NCBI RefSeq assembly: GCF_019915265.1
Contig: NZ_CP082780.1
Span: 1,426,001 to 1,490,000 of the forward strand
Direction of reading: 5' to 3'
DNA length: 64,000 nt
From: Bacillus aquiflavi
GTDB lineage: Bacteria; Bacillota; Bacilli; Bacillales; Cytobacillaceae
Shown here piece by piece: positions 1 to 7,392 of this stretch (position 1 is its first letter; each line of letters opens with the position of its first letter). The position numbers were made by a program, and so were the translations under genes. The notes below the pieces were generated by a model. That model ran no database searches, was not told the origin of the DNA, and saw only the letters and a program-made list of their open reading frames with translations.

Positions 1-676
1 GGATTTCATCCTTCATTTTCTCTTTATCAATTAAGTTAACAAGGTGTTCTTTTCCTTCAGGCACTGGAATGCCATTTGTCCCGTATGTATAGGAAAGATA
101 GGCAACTTTTATACCGTTAGTCGTTAATATCCGTAACGTTTGCCGGTCTTTGTCATCTTTAAAATGGCCTACATACGGTAATCCTGTGCTTTCATAATAA
201 TTGATCGCATTGATAATCGCTTTTTCTCCGCGATCAAGGGTATGGTTATTCGCTGTTGAGACAATATCGACTCCAGAATCAATTAAAGCATCTCCAACTT
301 CATGCGGACTATTAAATGATGGATAACTTGATAAGCCAATTTCAATCCCCCCTAAAATAGTCTCCTGATTGGCTAATAATAAATGGGGTTTTTGTAAATA
401 TTCTTTTACCCCTTGAAGCATCGGTTTAAAATCATAGCCATTTTCTATACGAGCATCTTCATATACCCGATCGTGAATTAGAATATCTCCAATTGCACTA
501 AGCGTAACTGTAGTTGACCATTTTTTTTCATTAATATGGATTGGCTTTCGTATTTGCATCGTGGTGTTTTTTGAAGACGGATGTTTATTTTTTGGATCCA
601 CGTTAATGAGTAAATAGGCAAAGGAAATAATGACTATACTAACAATTGAACTAATAAATATTCGTTTTTTATTCAT
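1..676 (-). CDS. CapA-like protein, partial (cut by left edge)
   Basis: The gene runs off the left edge, so its C-terminal part is missing; about 225 residues are present. Read from ATG at 676 (site AAGGAGAAAAGT just upstream) it has one N-terminal membrane anchor at about residues 5-25, then a metallophosphatase-like domain with the family motifs SAIGDILIHDR, LLANQETILGG and STANNHTLDRG. The D, N/E and NNH residues are the expected metal ligands. CapA/PgsA proteins act outside the membrane in poly-gamma-glutamate export or anchoring; many stand-alone Bacillus members have no proven role. No capB or capC is visible here, so only the family is assigned. Confidence 0.85.
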   Translation of the reverse strand, partial: MNKKRIFISSIVSIVIISFAYLLINVDPKNKHPSSKNTTMQIRKPIHINEKKWSTTVTLSAIGDILIHDRVYEDARIENGYDFKPMLQGVKEYLQKPHLLLANQETILGGIEIGLSSYPSFNSPHEVGDALIDSGVDIVSTANNHTLDRGEKAIINAINYYESTGLPYVGHFKDDKDRQTLRILTTNGIKVAYLSYTYGTNGIPVPEGKEHLVNLIDKEKMKDEI

Positions 677-861
677 ACTTTTCTCCTTGAAAAATACCGT
701 GAGCAGTATATTTTAAAAAATATTGTATTAATACTATAATATATTTATGCCAAAAAAGCTTCTTCTCATTTAAAAAATGTAACATAAATTAGCAATCTTT
801 TTAATGATCGTTACATCTTTAATTGGGAAAACCAATAGTAATAAAATAACGGGGTAAAAAA

Positions 862-1155
862 ATGTTTAAACTAACTGAGAACGCACGAAAAAAATTGCTA
901 GAAGCGATTGAAAGTGAACGAAGAGAAGAGAATGAAACGCTCTATATTCGATTGTCAATGGGGATTGGCTGAGGTGGTCCTCAACTCCAGCTGTCTCTGG
1001 AAGAGCAGCCTTTAGAAGCAGACAAAGTATACAATTTTGAAGATGATGTGAACATCCTGATCCACAATCAAGATCAATATTATTTTGACAACACAAAGCT
1101 TGATTATGTAAATGATTTATTCGGCATCGGCCGTTTTAAAATAATAAATCTGTAA
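862..1155 (+). CDS. HesB/IscA-like selenoprotein (in-frame TGA read as Sec)
   Basis: A 97-residue HesB/IscA-fold protein (A-type Fe-S scaffold family, cytoplasmic) that is whole only if the TGA at 970-972 is read through as residue 37. The reading frame gives MFKLTENARKKLLEAI at the N-terminus, then GIG-U-GGPQLQLSLEE and an acidic C-terminal half ending GRFKIINL. Clostridial and bacillar HesB-like proteins have Cys at the U position (G-C-GGP-x-L), and HesB-like is a recognised selenoprotein family. No frameshift is needed and the frame stays open on both sides. A stem-loop follows the TGA (986-1001). Start ATG 862 follows the weak site GGGGTAAAAA. It stands alone, convergent with the small gene at 1228. 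The alternative is a nonsense pseudogene. Confidence 0.8.
986..1001 (+). promoter_or_regulatory. Candidate bacterial SECIS stem-loop in the HesB-like gene
   Basis: Thirteen bases after the TGA at 970-972 the stem TCCAG/CTGGA closes on the 6-base loop CTGTCT. CTC/GAG can add three outer pairs across a small internal loop. The loop contains GTCT, which is also in the GGTCT loop of the formate dehydrogenase gene of this window. Spacing suits bacterial SelB-binding elements, which lie inside the coding sequence just after the UGA. Confidence 0.55.
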
Positions 1156-1169
1156 GTTCCTTCATGAAA

Positions 1170-1204
1170 AAGGCCCGATCCTTATATTAAAATGGAATGG
1201 GCCT
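1170..1204. terminator. Bidirectional terminator
   Basis: Inverted repeat AAGGCCC...GGGCCTT with ATCC/GGAAT inner pairing, between the convergent genes ending at 1155 and 1228. Confidence 0.75.
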
Positions 1205-1227
1205 TATTTCATGAATGCAGCAGCTCA

Positions 1228-1428
1228 TTAATTGGAGAAATTTTCATCGTAATCATCAGTTATAAACGTCAGTAATTCGTCAAAATTTGTAATCACTTTG
1301 ATTGGTTCATTGTTACACGCAAGATCTGGCGAGTAATCATACAGTTCAAGAAAGAATTCACAATTTGAATGATCATCAGTCGTTGTACGATATACATATT
1401 GTCCCATTTTAGCACGAGGCTTGTTCAT
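1228..1428 (-). CDS. Hypothetical small acidic protein
   Basis: A 66-residue protein read from ATG 1428 behind a good site (GGAAGGGGAATTAT). It starts MNKPRAKMGQYVYRTTTDD and is rich in acidic and aromatic residues, with no signal peptide, membrane segment or recognised motif. It lies between the HesB-like gene and a histidine kinase, with its own spacing on both sides. I do not recognise the family; the convincing ribosome site and isolated open frame are the evidence that it is real. Confidence 0.65.
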   Translation of the reverse strand: MNKPRAKMGQYVYRTTTDDHSNCEFFLELYDYSPDLACNNEPIKVITNFDELLTFITDDYDENFSN

Positions 1429-1538
1429 ATAATTCCCCTTCCTTTTGAACTGATTTGCTTTTCTTTTATTTTACCGTACATCTAAACGAAAAAGACTTAT
1501 ATATTTGACGAAAATTCGACGACTTTGTTAGAAATTGG

Positions 1539-2552
1539 TTAACATTCGTGACGATATATCGGAAATGAAATTGTAAAAGTCGTTCCCTTTCCAAGTACAC
1601 TGTCTATTTCAATTGTGCCGTGATGGTCTTCAATAATTTTTTTGCATATAGACAGTCCAAGTCCAGTTCCCTTTTCTTTTGTCGTAAAGAAAGGAAGGAA
1701 AAGATTTGCCATCGTTTCGTTATTCATACCGCCGCCATTATCTATAATTGAGATGATTGCTTGGCTATTCCTTTGCTGAGCGACAATATTAATCCTTCTT
1801 GTGGTTACTGTAAGCTTATTTTCTACCATCGCTTCCATTGCATTTTTTATAATATTCATAAAAACTTGCTTCATTTGCTTGACATTTGCCTCAATGATAA
1901 TGTCATCATTGAGGCTACTTAATGTGAAGTGAATATTTTTTAAAATCGCTTCACTTTCATGTAAAATATAGATGTCTTTCAATAATGTTGCTAAATTAAC
2001 TTGTTGTCTTTTATTCGTTTGCGGTTTAGCCGTATTTAAAAATTCATCAATCATATCGTTTGCTCGGTTTATTTCTTCAAGTACGATATGAGCGTAGTAT
2101 TCTTTCCCAATTTCCTGCAAATGTGGCTTTAGCAGCTGAATAAAGCCTTTCATCGTCGTGAGTGGGTTGCGAATTTCATGTGCTATTCCAGCAGCTAGTT
2201 TCCCAACGGATGCTAAGTGCGTCGCGCTTGCAGTAAATTCTTTCATTTCTTTTTCCGGATAAAAGCAAAATAGATGAACGTTTTTTTGTTCATCGTAAAG
2301 CTTATAAACGTAATAAAAAGCTTGTTTCTCGTGTAAATGAAAGAACGGAATACTTACTGCTGACTTGCTTTGTACATCAGCTAAAAAGCCCTTTACTTTT
2401 ATGTGGAAGTCTGTAGCAATTAAACTTAGAAAATTCGTTTTATATGGGAATAAATGCTTTGTAATGTTAGATCTTGCGATAATTTGTTGATGTTGATCTA
2501 CATAAAAGTAAGGAAACGGAAGAGATTGCAAATCATTTTGATTTAATTGCAT
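1539..2552 (-). CDS. Sporulation-type sensor histidine kinase, soluble
   Basis: A 337-residue histidine kinase without membrane segments. Residues ~1-110 form a PAS-like sensor region (LPFPYFYVDQHQQIIARS). The HisKA box AGIAHEIRNPLTTMKGFIQ (phospho-accepting His near residue 125) is the form typical of Bacillus KinA/KinB/KinE-type kinases feeding the Spo0 phosphorelay. The HATPase_c domain follows with N-box IIKNAMEAM, G1 box DNGGGM, F box FFTTKEKGTGLGL and a final GKGTTFTISFP. No response regulator is adjacent, which fits an orphan phosphorelay kinase. Start ATG 2552 has a GAAGGATGGTAAC site. The Spo0F link is inference from family. Confidence 0.85.
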   Translation of the reverse strand: MQLNQNDLQSLPFPYFYVDQHQQIIARSNITKHLFPYKTNFLSLIATDFHIKVKGFLADVQSKSAVSIPFFHLHEKQAFYYVYKLYDEQKNVHLFCFYPEKEMKEFTASATHLASVGKLAAGIAHEIRNPLTTMKGFIQLLKPHLQEIGKEYYAHIVLEEINRANDMIDEFLNTAKPQTNKRQQVNLATLLKDIYILHESEAILKNIHFTLSSLNDDIIIEANVKQMKQVFMNIIKNAMEAMVENKLTVTTRRINIVAQQRNSQAIISIIDNGGGMNNETMANLFLPFFTTKEKGTGLGLSICKKIIEDHHGTIEIDSVLGKGTTFTISFPIYRHEC

Positions 2553-2680
2553 GTTACCATCCTTCTTTATTACAGTCGAACAGGGCTAGTATGAGTCGTT
2601 TCGAGATCATGACTGATTATTTTACATATTTTCTTAAAGTGTATGATTGAAACTCTCTTATCATACCAATATATAAATAA

Positions 2681-2726
2681 AAAGAGCTGACTAAAGTAAT
2701 TGTCTGCTACTTTAGTACAGCTCTTT
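2681..2726. terminator. Bidirectional terminator
   Basis: Hairpin AAAGAGCTGACTAAAGTA / TACTTTAGTACAGCTCTTT with T-rich tails both ways, upstream of the histidine kinase and downstream of plsY, which is transcribed towards it. Confidence 0.8.
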
Positions 2727-2771
2727 CAAACTTCATTCCCATACATAGTAAAACACTAGTAAGATATGTGA

Positions 2772-3356
2772 TTACAGCCAGGTAATTTTCGGCTCTGTTT
2801 TATTCTTAATCCGTTTTATATTTGTTCGGTGACGGAAAATGACAAATATTGAAAGGATCGAGACAACGATAATCAGTGCAGGGTCCTGACTTACGATCGA
2901 ATAAATGAAGGCAGTAACTGCGCCTACAATTGAAGAAAGTGAAACATATTTTGTCAAGTAAAGGCTGATAAAGAAGCAGATGATCATCACGATAAACATG
3001 ACAGGCGCATAAAAAAGTAATACACCAGCAGATGTCGCCACCGCTTTTCCACCTTTAAAACGAGCGAATATTGGATATATATGTCCGATAGCAGCAAAAA
3101 CTCCGGCAGCTAAAACATTAAAGTTCGATTGAAATAAAATCGGGAGTGAGGCTGCAAGTGTTCCTTTTAATATATCAGCAATCGTAACGGTTAGACCTGC
3201 TTTTATTCCTAGAGTTCTAAATGTGTTCGTTCCGCCTAAATTTCCGCTCCCATGTTCTCGGATATCAATTCCGTAAAAAAGTTTTCCGACAATTAATCCT
3301 GATGGAATGGAACCTATCAAATAAGCTAATAAAATAATGAGTCCGTATATTGCCAT
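2772..3356 (-). CDS. plsY: Acyl-phosphate:glycerol-3-phosphate acyltransferase PlsY
   Basis: Transfers an acyl group from acyl-phosphate to glycerol-3-phosphate, the first committed step of phospholipid synthesis, in the membrane. The 194-residue product is almost entirely hydrophobic with about five membrane segments. It carries the three PlsY loop motifs: [11 protein letters not shown] near the N-terminus, [15 protein letters not shown], and [24 protein letters not shown] 3356 is preferred to ATG 3362 because the AAGGAGAC site is then 8 bases away instead of 2. In B. subtilis plsY (yneS), yneT, parE and parC are neighbours; here the same order is kept with two genes inserted between plsY and yneT. 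Confidence 0.95.
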   Translation of the reverse strand: MAIYGLIILLAYLIGSIPSGLIVGKLFYGIDIREHGSGNLGGTNTFRTLGIKAGLTVTIADILKGTLAASLPILFQSNFNVLAAGVFAAIGHIYPIFARFKGGKAVATSAGVLLFYAPVMFIVMIICFFISLYLTKYVSLSSIVGAVTAFIYSIVSQDPALIIVVSILSIFVIFRHRTNIKRIKNKTEPKITWL

Positions 3357-3707
3357 TCGCATGTCTCCTTCATACTTTAACTATACATTCTTATCCTAAT
3401 CCCGCCTCAAAAGAGACAAAAGGATTATTAGAGAACGGCAGGGAGCTATCTGCTCGTATGCCGACTGCTAAGTTCAATTTACCATTTGCGCAAAGTGAAA
3501 TGACTAAAGTTTTCATTATATTTTACCATTTTTTTTTAGAAAAATAATAGGCTTGCTTCTTTTATTTTTTATGATGATGTTATATTTATTAATCTAATTT
3601 TCTGTTATTTTGATCATAACGAAATTATAAGTATTCGACAAGACCTATCGGTTTTTTATTCTCTAGCAAAAATTATTGACTAACGAAACCGCTCCATTGT
3701 CTTTAAA
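3357..3707. other. Intergenic, no gene seen
   Basis: About 350 bases upstream of plsY. It contains A/T-rich sequence with possible promoters for plsY on the minus strand and no frame with a ribosome site or recognisable product. Confidence 0.5.
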
Positions 3708-3748
3708 ACAGAAAACTTCGTCTATCCATTATAGACGAAGTTTTCTGT
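3708..3748. terminator. Perfect 18-bp terminator hairpin
   Basis: Arms ACAGAAAACTTCGTCTAT and its exact complement around a CCATT loop, with T runs. It lies just downstream of the PCYCGC selenoprotein gene, whose stop at 3799-3801 is in the same orientation. Confidence 0.85.
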
Positions 3749-3798
3749 TTGTAATATAACATACATACGAAAAGAGTAATGGACAGAATATTTCACTT

Positions 3799-4272
3799 TT
3801 ATTCTGGTTTTGGTGTTGGAGTTGATGGAACTCCAGTATTTTCGTATTTTTTATCAATATTTTCTCGAATCTCTTTTAGTGGAATACCTTGATCATATTG
3901 TGATTTTGCCTCCCGGGCAATATCGACGCAAACACCTCAGCCAAAGCCCATCGTATCTAGTTTGGCAACATCATTTTGAATTTCATCTACGAAGCAGTCG
4001 GTATTATTTTCATGACCATCTTCTTCATAGCAACCACAATAGCACGGCATATAATCTAAAATTTCAGGATGTTCTACAGCAATTTGATAGGCTTCTAAAA
4101 TTTTTTTGTTATCCGTATGGGAAGTGATGACATCCCAGTCGTTGCTTCCTAGTTTATATTCTAAAACTGGCGGCTGTTGTGAAGTGTTGGATGCATTATT
4201 TTCATGATCGGCCGAACAGCCAGCTAAAATAAGGGGAAAAGTTAATCCGGCAAATAGCATTATTTTTTTCAT
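3799..4272 (-). CDS. PCYCGC-motif lipoprotein with in-frame TGA (putative selenoprotein)
   Basis: With the TGA at 3939-3937 read as Sec this is a 157-residue lipoprotein. It has a signal peptide with lipobox LAGC (Cys19), a linker, the family signature PCYCGC (about residues 77-82), a second Cys in TDCFVDE, then TMGFG-U-GVCVDIARE with Sec112, and a C-terminal helix plus a PTPTPKPE tail. Without read-through the product stops at residue 111 and loses the conserved end. Cys-type members have C-G-V-C at this place as I recall them, so the gene would encode a U-x-x-C redox pair outside the membrane. The frame is open for 46 further codons. A stem-loop follows the TGA (3906-3920). Start ATG 4272 has AAGGTGATAAT upstream. 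The function of the PCYCGC family is not known to me. Confidence 0.8.
3906..3920 (-). promoter_or_regulatory. Candidate SECIS stem-loop in the PCYCGC lipoprotein gene
   Basis: On the minus strand, 16 bases after the TGA, TTGCC pairs with GGCAA around a CGGGA loop. GAT/ATC extends the stem across one mismatch to about 8 pairs. A G-rich apical loop at this spacing is what a bacterial SECIS should look like. Confidence 0.5.
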
Positions 4273-4410
4273 ATTATCACCTTAAATATGTTAGTAATTT
4301 ATTTTAATTAAAGTTTAAGATTTTAGCAACAAATTTCTTCACGATCTAGGATGGAGACTAGTTCGTAAACATGATATTAGCACCTAATTGTGCATTTTTT
4401 ATGCATTTTA

Positions 4411-4504
4411 AAACGATTGACAAACGCTACATTCTTCGTTCTCCAAAGTTTTATTTTTGTTTTTGCCTAGCGCTCTCCGTCTCGGCTAACAAGTTTTTTA
4501 ACTA
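4411..4504 (-). repeat. Dispersed imperfect-palindrome repeat, degenerate copy
   Basis: Starts GATTGACAAACGCT with ATTCTTCGTT, and ends CTCGGCTAACAAG, matching in order the conserved blocks of the repeat family described at 6992-7112. It lies in the gap between the lipoprotein and GH18 genes. Confidence 0.6.
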
Positions 4505-4637
4505 AACTTTCGGAATATGCTTCAGTATGAGTTTGTTTACAAGCTGCTGTGCAGATATTTTTTAATGTGAAATGATGAAAATTCTTTCAATTTTGCCAAT
4601 CTTTCAGTACGATAGTTTTTAAGGAGGAGAACTTGTA

Positions 4638-6377
4638 GTGGGGCGTTTACAATATTATCGCAAAAGAAGAAAATCAATTAGATTTATTATTGGCGGACTT
4701 AGTTTCGCATTTGTACTGACTATGACCAGTTTAATATTGCTTTTATACCCGTTTCATTCGAACGTAAAGGAACCTTATTTTACTGGTGAAAATCCGATTC
4801 TTTATAATGGTAAGCAGAAAGGGAATGCACTTATTGAAGGGGATACAGTGTATGTTCCGCTTTCTTTTATGGAAGAAAATTTTGATGAGACAATGACGTT
4901 TGATAAAAAGTCAAACTCAATTATTATTACAACTAAAGATAAAGTTGTTCAAATGCCGACAGAATCATTAACTTACTATGTAAATGAAAAGCCGGTGGAG
5001 CTTCATTTACCGCCATTAAAAACGAGGGACGGAAAATTATATTTAGCGTTAAACTCAGTTCTTGATTATTACCCAATCCAATTTGTGAGATTACAAGAAA
5101 CGGGTGCGATCTGGGTCCAAAAAGATGGTGAAGAACGGAAATTAGGGCATATTACAGAAAAGGATCGTACGAAAAAGGAATTAAGAATGAGGATTAAACC
5201 AAGTTTAAAATCACCTTATACAGAAGAAACGGTTGGCAAGGAGGCAGTGTTTATTGAAAAAGAATTTGAAGGTTATTATTTTGTTAGAAAACAAAATGGA
5301 GTGGGAGGTTATCTTAAAAAAGAGGTTGTTATGGAGGGGCCATCCCAAAAAGTAATCGTTTCAAGAGAAAATAAACAACCGCAGTTGCCTAAGATTGAGG
5401 GTCCCATCAATTTAACTTGGGAGGCCGTCTACTCTAAAAATCCTGATTTGTTAACAATGCCGGAAATGCCGGGTGTAAATGTCGTTTCTCCTACATGGTT
5501 TGAGCTTACTTCTAGCGATGGCACTGTTAAAAATTTAGGATCAAACGAATATGTAAAATGGGCAAAGGAGCGGGGCTATCACATCTGGGCTCTTTTCTCC
5601 AATGGATTTGATCCACAACTTACTCATGAAGCGTTGAAAGACTTTGAGACGAGACAGACCATTATTCGCCAGCTTCTCCATTATAGTCAAATGTATGAAC
5701 TGGATGGAATTAATATTGATATTGAAAATGTGAATGAAGAAGACGGTCCGCTTGTAACACAGTTTATGAGAGAAGCAACCCCATATTTTCATGAGGCTGG
5801 TCTGATCGTGTCTATGGATATTACGTTTATTGCAGGGGGAAATTGGTCTGCTTTTTATGAACGAGATAAGCTCGCTGATATTGCTGACTATTTGGCAGTG
5901 ATGGCTTATGATGAGCATTGGGGTTCATCTCCTGTTGCTGGCAGTGTAGCAAGCTTACCGTGGGTAGAGAAAAATTTACAGACGTTATTGGAAGTTGTTC
6001 CACATGAACGGTTAGTTTTAGGAGTTCCGCTATATACACGCCTTTGGAAAGAGACAGAAAAGCCAGATGGGACGATAGAAGTTTCTTCAGAAGCTATGTC
6101 AATGGGAAAAATACAAGAATGGATGAGTGATAAAAATTTATCTAAGAAAGATGATGAAAAAAGCGGACAAAATTACGTTGAATACAATAACGAAGATGAA
6201 AAGACTACATATAAAATCTGGCTTGAAGATGAACTATCGTTAAAAAAGCGGGCGGATTTAGCTAAAAAGTATAAATTAGCAGGAGTGGCAAGCTGGGCGC
6301 GTTATTTTGCAGATGAGAGAGCGTGGACAGCACTGCGGTTAGATGATGAAAATACTGTTACACAAAAATCACAATAA
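4638..6377 (+). CDS. Membrane-anchored GH18 glycoside hydrolase with N-terminal stalk domain
   Basis: A 579-residue protein with a cytoplasmic basic start, one membrane anchor (about residues 16-40), a copper-amine-oxidase-N-like beta domain (GDTVYVPLSFMEENF), an SH3-like stretch (about 175-240) and a C-terminal GH18 TIM barrel. The catalytic signature is DGINIDIEN, with Glu as the acid; MAYDEHWG, GVPLYTRLW and ASWARYFADE complete the barrel. GH18 enzymes of this build in Bacillus (YdhD/YvbX/SleL relatives) cleave N-acetylglucosamine polymers or cortex peptidoglycan. GTG 4638 follows AAGGAGGAGAACTTGTA. The substrate is not settled from sequence. Confidence 0.88.
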   Translation: MGRLQYYRKRRKSIRFIIGGLSFAFVLTMTSLILLLYPFHSNVKEPYFTGENPILYNGKQKGNALIEGDTVYVPLSFMEENFDETMTFDKKSNSIIITTKDKVVQMPTESLTYYVNEKPVELHLPPLKTRDGKLYLALNSVLDYYPIQFVRLQETGAIWVQKDGEERKLGHITEKDRTKKELRMRIKPSLKSPYTEETVGKEAVFIEKEFEGYYFVRKQNGVGGYLKKEVVMEGPSQKVIVSRENKQPQLPKIEGPINLTWEAVYSKNPDLLTMPEMPGVNVVSPTWFELTSSDGTVKNLGSNEYVKWAKERGYHIWALFSNGFDPQLTHEALKDFETRQTIIRQLLHYSQMYELDGINIDIENVNEEDGPLVTQFMREATPYFHEAGLIVSMDITFIAGGNWSAFYERDKLADIADYLAVMAYDEHWGSSPVAGSVASLPWVEKNLQTLLEVVPHERLVLGVPLYTRLWKETEKPDGTIEVSSEAMSMGKIQEWMSDKNLSKKDDEKSGQNYVEYNNEDEKTTYKIWLEDELSLKKRADLAKKYKLAGVASWARYFADERAWTALRLDDENTVTQKSQ

Positions 6378-6470
6378 ATATAGGTTTTACTTTATAAGAA
6401 AACTGTATGTTTGCTAAATTTTCATTAATGGTAAATAATAAAGGTAACGAACAAAGAGGAGCGGATGTTA

Positions 6471-6884
6471 ATGAAAATTGAAAATCCTAGCCGAGAAGAA
6501 ATAGGGAAGATTTTAAAAAAGGCAAAGAAAATTGCGGTTGTAGGGTTAAGCGCAAATCCGGAAAGAACATCTCATATGATTGCAAAAGCAATGCAAGAAG
6601 CAGGTTATGAGATTATTCCTGTAAATCCAGCAGTTGACGAAGTATTAGGTGTAAAAGCAGTTGCTTCGTTGAAAGATATAAAGGATCATGTCGACATTGT
6701 GAATGTTTTCCGCCGTTCAGAATATTTACCTGAAATCGCTAAGGAATTTGCTGAAATTGATGCTGATTTTTTTTGGGCTCAGCTTGGTGTTGTGAATGAG
6801 GAAGCATATCATTATTTGAAGGAAAGAAACTATACAGTTATTATGGATCGCTGTATTAAAGTTGAACATGCAATGACGAAATAA
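6471..6884 (+). CDS. yneT: CoA-binding (Rossmann) domain protein, YneT-like
   Basis: A stand-alone succinyl-CoA-synthetase-type CoA-binding domain of 137 residues. The glycine loop VVGLSANPERTSHMIAKAM, the strand-turn IIPVNPAVDEVLG and the block VNVFRRSEYLPEIA are family hallmarks, and it ends near VIMDRCIKVEHA. It is a cytoplasmic monomer-fold protein with no known reaction. B. subtilis yneT lies directly upstream of parE, as here. ATG 6471 is chosen over ATG 6465 because GAGGAG is then 9 rather than 3 bases away. Confidence 0.9.
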   Translation: MKIENPSREEIGKILKKAKKIAVVGLSANPERTSHMIAKAMQEAGYEIIPVNPAVDEVLGVKAVASLKDIKDHVDIVNVFRRSEYLPEIAKEFAEIDADFFWAQLGVVNEEAYHYLKERNYTVIMDRCIKVEHAMTK

Positions 6885-6991
6885 ATATTCTCATTCTCTT
6901 GGAGCAAATATTTTTTGAACAGACATATACATGGGTCTTATGAGATCCTTATCGTAGACAAAGTTAAGTATTAGCCAACCATTCTTCTTAG

Positions 6992-7112
6992 ACTGATTGA
7001 AAACGCTTGTCAGTCGAGGTGCGCAGCACAAGGCGGGAGCGAATAGAACAAATCGGTCATGAGCTTACGACGAAGTGCAAGTAACGAAGAATGCGAGCGT
7101 TTGTCACCAGTC
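6992..7112 (+). repeat. Dispersed imperfect-palindrome repeat, full-length reference copy
   Basis: A 121-bp copy opening GACTGATTGAAAACGCTTG and ending GAGCGTTTGTCACCAGTC, so its ends are inverted repeats. Internal conserved blocks are TCAGTCGAGG, GCGAATAGAACA, TCATGAGCTTAC and AACGAAGAATGCGAGCG. It is flanked by two direct copies of an 18-19-bp sequence (6930-6947 and 7119-7137), the second being the body of a terminator hairpin. Other copies: 4411, 19351, 21273, 28556, 30046, 36488, 38188, 53115, 58328, 60748. Confidence 0.85.
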
Positions 7113-7150
7113 AAAAAACATGGGGTCTTATGAGATCGCATGTTTTTTTT
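7113..7150. terminator. Terminator hairpin next to repeat
   Basis: AAAAAACATG, an inner GTCTTATGAGATC loop region and CATGTTTTTTTTTT. The loop sequence occurs a second time at 6930-6947, on the other side of the repeat. Confidence 0.7.
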
Positions 7151-7392
7151 TTAGAAAAAATCAGCATTCATTTGCGAAATTAAAATAAAACAGTAAAATA
7201 AAGCAGAGGCGATTTAGCTTCTTCTGGCTGTTAAATCAATTTTATGAAATAATAGTACTTAATAAGAATGTATGTTCTTAAGTACCGATGGAGGAAAATC
7301 AACTAGAAAAAACGAATGTGTAAAATGAGGTTCTAATGATTTTTAAAAAAATGGAACCGAATCGTTTTCTGATGTACGAAAGGGGAATGTTC

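Noticed and set aside
1228-1428. Assigning the small gene the B. subtilis name yneQ from its position
   Set aside because: Synteny is suggestive, but I cannot recall matching sequence and the lengths appear to differ.
6992-7112. The dispersed repeats as a CRISPR array
   Set aside because: Copies are kilobases apart, lack regular spacers and vary in length.
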